Assembly: GCA_015493425.1 (NCBI GenBank)
Contig: WGDG01000127.1
Location: 1-8,726 of the forward strand
Source: Sulfurovum sp.
Lineage (GTDB): Bacteria > Campylobacterota > Campylobacteria > Campylobacterales > Sulfurovaceae
Direction of reading: 5' to 3'
Length of the DNA: 8,726 bases
Under the pieces are notes generated by a model, which saw only the letters and a program-made list of their open reading frames with translations, was not told where the DNA came from and made no database searches. The translations under genes were made by a program, and so were the position numbers. The first letter of the stretch is position 1. Each line of letters begins with the position of its first letter. Below are positions 5,815 to 8,726 of the stretch, one piece after another.

Positions 5815-6330
5815 TTATTGGGAGAGGGATTGTCTTTTTGTAAAGAGAAAGTCATTCTCTTTGGCGGCTGCATGGCAGGAGATGCATCCTTTTGTACCTT
5901 TGTCCCACGCTTTGTATCCGTTCTTTGTTTTGACAAAACGTACATAGCCCCAGTGGTCGCCGTCTGTATTGAACTTTTTTGCATCCTTCACCATATATTC
6001 GATGCGCTGCAGTTTGTCCGCTTCGAGTGCGGCAGGAAAGAGCGGCATCTTTTTGACACTCCAGCCTATCTTGACGACAATACTGCCTTCAGGCATCACC
6101 TTGTTGCCCTCCTGCAGTGCTTTGAAAGCGACAGGGTTTGCCAGAATGTAGCGCAGCTCGTTTTTGTCTGTTCTGAAATGTGTGGCGACAATACGGTAGT
6201 CTTTGTACTCCTTGATCCTATCGGAAGTCAGACCATTGTCAGGCATAACAAGGCTTGGTATATTGGATCTGTTCTCCTGAGCAAAGAGAGAAAGTGTCAG
6301 AAAAAGTATGGTGAGTACGGTTTTTTGCAT
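5815..6330 (-). CDS. Cytochrome P460-family periplasmic monohaem protein
   Basis: The 171-residue product has a signal peptide (MQKTVLTILFLTLSLFA, before QENR) and one C-terminal CISCH haem site (C149/C152/H153), followed by the family's DFLFT segment. The order of motifs (NELRYILANPVAFKAL, PEGSIVVK, FPAA, MVKDAKKF, WGYVRF, KGCISCH) matches cytochrome P460 proteins. Members oxidise hydroxylamine or bind NO, and in Nitrosomonas P460 a lysine is cross-linked to the haem. K87 in SIVVK lines up with that lysine by eye. The frame is open ten codons further up, but the start at 6330 is chosen because AAGGAA (6337-6342) sits six bases upstream and the signal peptide begins there. The 3' end of the upstream gene overlaps the first 92 bases out of frame. 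It is probably co-transcribed with that gene. The family call is firm; catalytic activity is not shown. Confidence 0.9.
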   Translation of the reverse strand: MQKTVLTILFLTLSLFAQENRSNIPSLVMPDNGLTSDRIKEYKDYRIVATHFRTDKNELRYILANPVAFKALQEGNKVMPEGSIVVKIGWSVKKMPLFPAALEADKLQRIEYMVKDAKKFNTDGDHWGYVRFVKTKNGYKAWDKGTKGCISCHAAAKENDFLFTKRQSLSQ

Positions 6331-6655
6331 AGGTATTTCCTTGGGTACGTGTTGATGCAATCATAGTATGCAAGTGTGTATTGTCTGTGTAGCTTAGCCC
6401 GGCATAGGCATCGGGCTCAATATTGGATGCTGTAAGCATCAACTGTGAAAAATAGGTGCAGCAGCGCTCCTGTCTGAAGCGGCTTGCATAACGCAGGAGT
6501 GCGGCAAGTGAGATATCGCATCTGTGTGTGTATAGCTGTAAAAGATAGTGCTCTGCAAGTGTGACATTGTCGTCTTCGATGGCACGGTAGAGATTCTGCT
6601 TCATCACTGTTTCAAGGGTTGCAGGGGTCTGTTTTAGAAAAATAGGGGATGTCAT
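6239..6655 (-). CDS. Small unrecognised protein upstream of the P460 gene
   Basis: I do not recognise this family. The 138-residue product starts at an ATG with AAGGAAG (6661-6667) five bases upstream; the frame is open to 6685, but that earlier ATG has no such site. Residues 1 to about 105 look mostly helical (TLETVMKQNLYRAIEDDN, AEHYLLQLYTHRCDISLAALLRY) and contain C46 and a C-C pair near 65-66. It has no signal peptide or membrane segment, so it is probably cytoplasmic. The last ~30 residues are low-complexity and encoded within the first 92 bases of the P460 gene in another frame, so the natural protein may once have ended earlier. It is the first gene of the minus-strand group and divergent from the porin. 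The strong ribosome binding site and placement support a real gene; the C-terminus is doubtful. Confidence 0.6.
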   Translation of the reverse strand: MTSPIFLKQTPATLETVMKQNLYRAIEDDNVTLAEHYLLQLYTHRCDISLAALLRYASRFRQERCCTYFSQLMLTASNIEPDAYAGLSYTDNTHLHTMIASTRTQGNTYAKNRTHHTFSDTFSLCSGEQIQYTKPCYA

Positions 6656-6803
6656 TTTTTCTTCCTTTTTGAGAATTGATTTCAAATTGTATCTGCTTAA
6701 ACCTTAAAATAATAACGGTTATCAATACAATTTAACTTTAAGAAAAGTTTCTGTACATTACGAACCTGATAATAAATATCAAAACAATTACAAGGAAAAA
6801 ACA
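6656..6803. promoter_or_regulatory. AT-rich divergent promoter region between the porin and the P460 group
   Basis: This 148-base region must hold promoters for both directions. Toward the porin, GATAAT (6768-6773) is a plausible -10 box about 30 bases before the start, and AAGGA (6792-6796) is the ribosome binding site. Toward the minus genes, TACAAT (6691 down to 6686) is a plausible -10 box. A 5-1-5 palindrome ATAAC-G-GTTAT (6712-6722) lies between them and could bind a shared regulator. No -35 consensus is evident. Confidence 0.5.
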
Positions 6804-8042
6804 ATGAAAAAGACAACATGGACACTGAGTTTGGCAGCCATTCTGGCTACAGGAGCGACAGCGGCAACACTGGAAGAGAGAGTAGCGGCACTGGAAGCAC
6901 AGAACGAAACACTGACAGAAGAGGTGCTGGCTACACAGACAGGAGGTTTTACACTGGTCGATACCGAAAAGACCTATAACGGTATGGGACCGGCAGCATC
7001 GAAGGTCTACTTCTCCAAGAACCCGCTCTCCATCGGCGGATACGGTGAGATGTACTATGCCAATCCGGATAAAGGTGACGACTATGCGGATGTCTACCGC
7101 TTTGTCACCTACTTTGGATACAAGTTCTCCGATAATGTCATCCTCAACGCCGAGGTAGAGTTCGAGCACGGTGCCAATGCAGATGCCGGTGGAGAAGTTG
7201 CCATTGAGTTTATGTACCTTGACTTCCTCTGGAAGGAGGAGATCAACTTCAGAGTAGGTAACCTTCTGGTACCTATGGGATTAGTCAATCTCAGGCATGA
7301 ACCGATTCTGTTCAATACGGTACAGCGTCCAGAGGTGGAGAACAAACTGCTTCCAAGTACCTGGCAGGAGAATGGTGCGTTGATCTATGGACAGTTTAGT
7401 AATATCGGTATCTCTTATACTCTCGGAATGATCAATGCACTGAATCTCAATAACGACGATACACGCAATGCATCCAACAGCTGGATCCGCTCCGGAAGAC
7501 TGGGGTCGAGTGCAAAAGCATCCTTCGAGCCGGCATTTGTAGGACGTCTGGACTATACCGGTATCAATGGCCTTCTGGTAGGTGCGTCGGTCTACTACGG
7601 AAACGGGTCGAACCGCAAAGATGATCCGCTTGATGTTTCCGGTACCAGTGCAACGATGTTCGATATTCACGCGAACTACGAAAACGGTTCGTTCAGAGCC
7701 TACGGACTCTATACACAGACGACACTGAGCGGTGCAGAGAAGATCGGTAACGGAGCGGCAGAGAAGGCGAATGGCTACTATGTCAACCTCTCTTACGATA
7801 TTGACTCTCTGACAGGGCTTGGCTATAAGATACCGCTCTTCGTACAGTATGAGGATTTCAACCCGGTTGCCTCTACTGTGGATGGTCTTAATGAAGACAA
7901 GTATAAGACAAAAACGACTACAATCGGTGCAAACTTCTTCCCTGCCGATCAGGTGGTGTTGAAGGCTGACTATGCACGTAAAGAGGTAAGCGGGAGAGAC
8001 GATGAAAATATCTTCTCTCTGGGGCTTGGATTTGTCTTTTAA
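6804..8042 (+). CDS. Outer-membrane porin with N-terminal coiled coil
   Basis: The 412-residue product has a signal peptide (MKKTTWTLSLAAILATGATA) followed by a short heptad-type coiled coil (about 22-45, TLEERVAALEAQNETLTEEV), a common trimerisation element in porins. The remainder shows barrel strands (LSIGGYGEMYYA, VILNAEVEFEHG, NFRVGNLLVPMGLVN, and the final ENIFSLGLGFVF ending in Phe). It resembles the OprO/OprP-like porins widespread in Campylobacterota; the substrate cannot be read from sequence. Start and ribosome binding site are clear. The flavoprotein gene follows after 12 bases, so the two are co-transcribed with the truncated third gene. Its codons are noticeably more regular than those of its neighbours, suggesting high expression, as expected for a porin. 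Confidence 0.9.
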   Translation: MKKTTWTLSLAAILATGATAATLEERVAALEAQNETLTEEVLATQTGGFTLVDTEKTYNGMGPAASKVYFSKNPLSIGGYGEMYYANPDKGDDYADVYRFVTYFGYKFSDNVILNAEVEFEHGANADAGGEVAIEFMYLDFLWKEEINFRVGNLLVPMGLVNLRHEPILFNTVQRPEVENKLLPSTWQENGALIYGQFSNIGISYTLGMINALNLNNDDTRNASNSWIRSGRLGSSAKASFEPAFVGRLDYTGINGLLVGASVYYGNGSNRKDDPLDVSGTSATMFDIHANYENGSFRAYGLYTQTTLSGAEKIGNGAAEKANGYYVNLSYDIDSLTGLGYKIPLFVQYEDFNPVASTVDGLNEDKYKTKTTTIGANFFPADQVVLKADYARKEVSGRDDENIFSLGLGFVF

Positions 8043-8054
8043 GCGGAGGTGTTG

Positions 8055-8585
8055 ATGAAAAGGATAGTACTCGCGGCGCTGCTGCTTGGTTTGGGTGTGC
8101 AGATAGGTGAAGCGAAGGTCAATACAAAGGTGGAGCAGGTTGTCAAAGGCAGCTTCGCCAAGGTGGATACCATAGAACCAAAGCGGCTCATCTTGACCAA
8201 GGCGCAGTTCGAGAAGGTGCAGAAGGCTGCCAAAGCGAAGCTTGCAACGAAGGTCTACCGCTACTATCTCTTCAAAAGCGGCAACAAAGTTGTCGGCTAC
8301 GGCGTGCTCATTGCCAGAAAGGTACGTACCAAGAAAGCGACAGTACTGTATGCTTTTGCCCCTAACGGCACGCTAAAGTTTGCCGAGATCATGGCGTTTG
8401 GCGAGCCGCCCGAGTATTTTCCCAACGATACCTGGATGGGACAGTTCAAGCAGAAGCCAAAAACCGCACCGCTGAAGATGGGAAGCGATGTGTCCACCAT
8501 CAGCGGTGCGACGCTTTCGGCACGCAGTATCACCGACGGAGCCCGTGTGGCACGTGCCATTTTCCAGCAGGCTATCACGCACTAA
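8055..8585 (+). CDS. Periplasmic FMN-binding domain protein (covalent flavin, NqrC/RnfG type)
   Basis: The 176-residue product has a signal peptide (MKRIVLAALLLGLGVQIGEA) and an FMN_bind domain. The motif S150-G-A-T153-L-S fits the consensus (S/D)GATxS/T at which ApbE links FMN to threonine by a phosphoester bond; T153 is the predicted site. Start choice: GTG at 8049 overlaps the ribosome binding site GGAGG (8045-8049), while ATG 8055 is five bases after it and starts the signal peptide, so 8055 is used. There is no membrane anchor beyond the signal, so the mature protein is probably free in the periplasm and passes electrons between a membrane partner and soluble acceptors. It sits between a porin and a membrane protein. 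ApbE is not in the window. Confidence 0.9.
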   Translation: MKRIVLAALLLGLGVQIGEAKVNTKVEQVVKGSFAKVDTIEPKRLILTKAQFEKVQKAAKAKLATKVYRYYLFKSGNKVVGYGVLIARKVRTKKATVLYAFAPNGTLKFAEIMAFGEPPEYFPNDTWMGQFKQKPKTAPLKMGSDVSTISGATLSARSITDGARVARAIFQQAITH

Positions 8586-8588
8586 GTT

Positions 8589-8726
8589 ATGAAATTTCTT
8601 GTCTCCAAAGATAATGCACCCACACCGCTGCTGAGGCAGTTGATGATTGCCGTTACTGTGGCTATGTTGCTCTACCTGCTGCTTGACACGGTGCTGCACG
8701 GTTATCGCTGTCTCTTATACACATTT
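8589..8726 (+). CDS. Membrane protein, N-terminal fragment cut by the contig end
   Basis: An ATG three bases after the flavoprotein stop opens a frame that runs to the right edge. About 40 authentic residues are visible (MKFLVSKDNAPTPLLRQL, then a hydrophobic segment IAVTVAMLLYLLLDTVL). This looks like a cytoplasmic N-terminus and a first membrane helix. The last 19 bases (8708-8726) are probably adapter, so the real fragment ends near 8707. The tight spacing suggests co-transcription with the flavoprotein, for which it may be the membrane partner. The family is not recognisable from this fragment. Confidence 0.7.
   Translation, partial: MKFLVSKDNAPTPLLRQLMIAVTVAMLLYLLLDTVLHGYRCLLYTF
8708..8726. 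other. Residual Tn5/Nextera mosaic-end adapter at the contig end
   Basis: CTGTCTCTTATACACATTT matches the 19-base Tn5 mosaic end (CTGTCTCTTATACACATCT) at 18 positions and ends exactly at the window edge. This is how untrimmed tagmentation-library sequence appears; it is very unlikely to be genomic. Confidence 0.9.

Noticed and set aside
5806..6366. 186-codon plus-strand open frame opposite the P460 gene
   Set aside because: It mirrors the P460 gene, which has a signal peptide, haem motif and ribosome binding site; the opposite frame shows no recognisable domain.
8708..8726. A Tn5-like transposon end inside a gene
   Set aside because: It matches the synthetic mosaic end used in tagmentation libraries better than the natural Tn5 ends and lies exactly at the edge, so adapter carry-over explains it.

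Overview
The window looks like chromosomal DNA from a Campylobacterota (former Epsilonproteobacteria) member close to Sulfurovum/Sulfurimonas. The reasons are the DnaK sequence, the style of the porin and two-component proteins, AAGGA-type ribosome binding sites, mostly weak -35 boxes, and many periplasmic c-type cytochromes. This assignment is inference from family resemblance. There is no tRNA, rRNA, CRISPR array, insertion sequence or phage gene. The right edge is almost certainly a contig end: the last 19 bases match the Tn5/Nextera mosaic-end adapter at 18 of 19 positions.

Left part (1-2600): the 3' third of dnaK ends at a strong intrinsic terminator. A convergent minus-strand gene encodes a barrel-only Omp85/BamA-type outer-membrane protein. 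A short divergent region separates it from a stand-alone AroQ-type chorismate mutase that resembles PchB.

Middle (2600-4510): an OmpR-family response regulator overlaps its sensor histidine kinase. The kinase has a periplasmic loop with three cysteines and no ordinary start codon where one is expected.

Right part (4547-8726): a periplasmic redox locus. On the minus strand, in transcription order, are a small unrecognised protein, a cytochrome P460-family monohaem protein and a pentahaem cytochrome c. The pentahaem gene appears to have its own promoter, with a perfect TGTAAC-N4-GTTACA inverted repeat at -41.5, typical of a Crp/Fnr-family activator site and close to the nitrosative-stress NssR box. 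Divergent from these, on the plus strand, are an outer-membrane porin, a periplasmic protein with a covalent-FMN motif (SGATLS), and the start of a membrane protein cut by the contig end.

The best candidate for an undescribed system is this right-hand locus. P460 proteins act on hydroxylamine or bind NO, the pentahaem protein can carry electrons, the flavoprotein could link the periplasm to a membrane partner, and the porin could admit substrate. The regulatory site fits a response to NO or reactive nitrogen. The sequence supports the parts; how they work together is a hypothesis.
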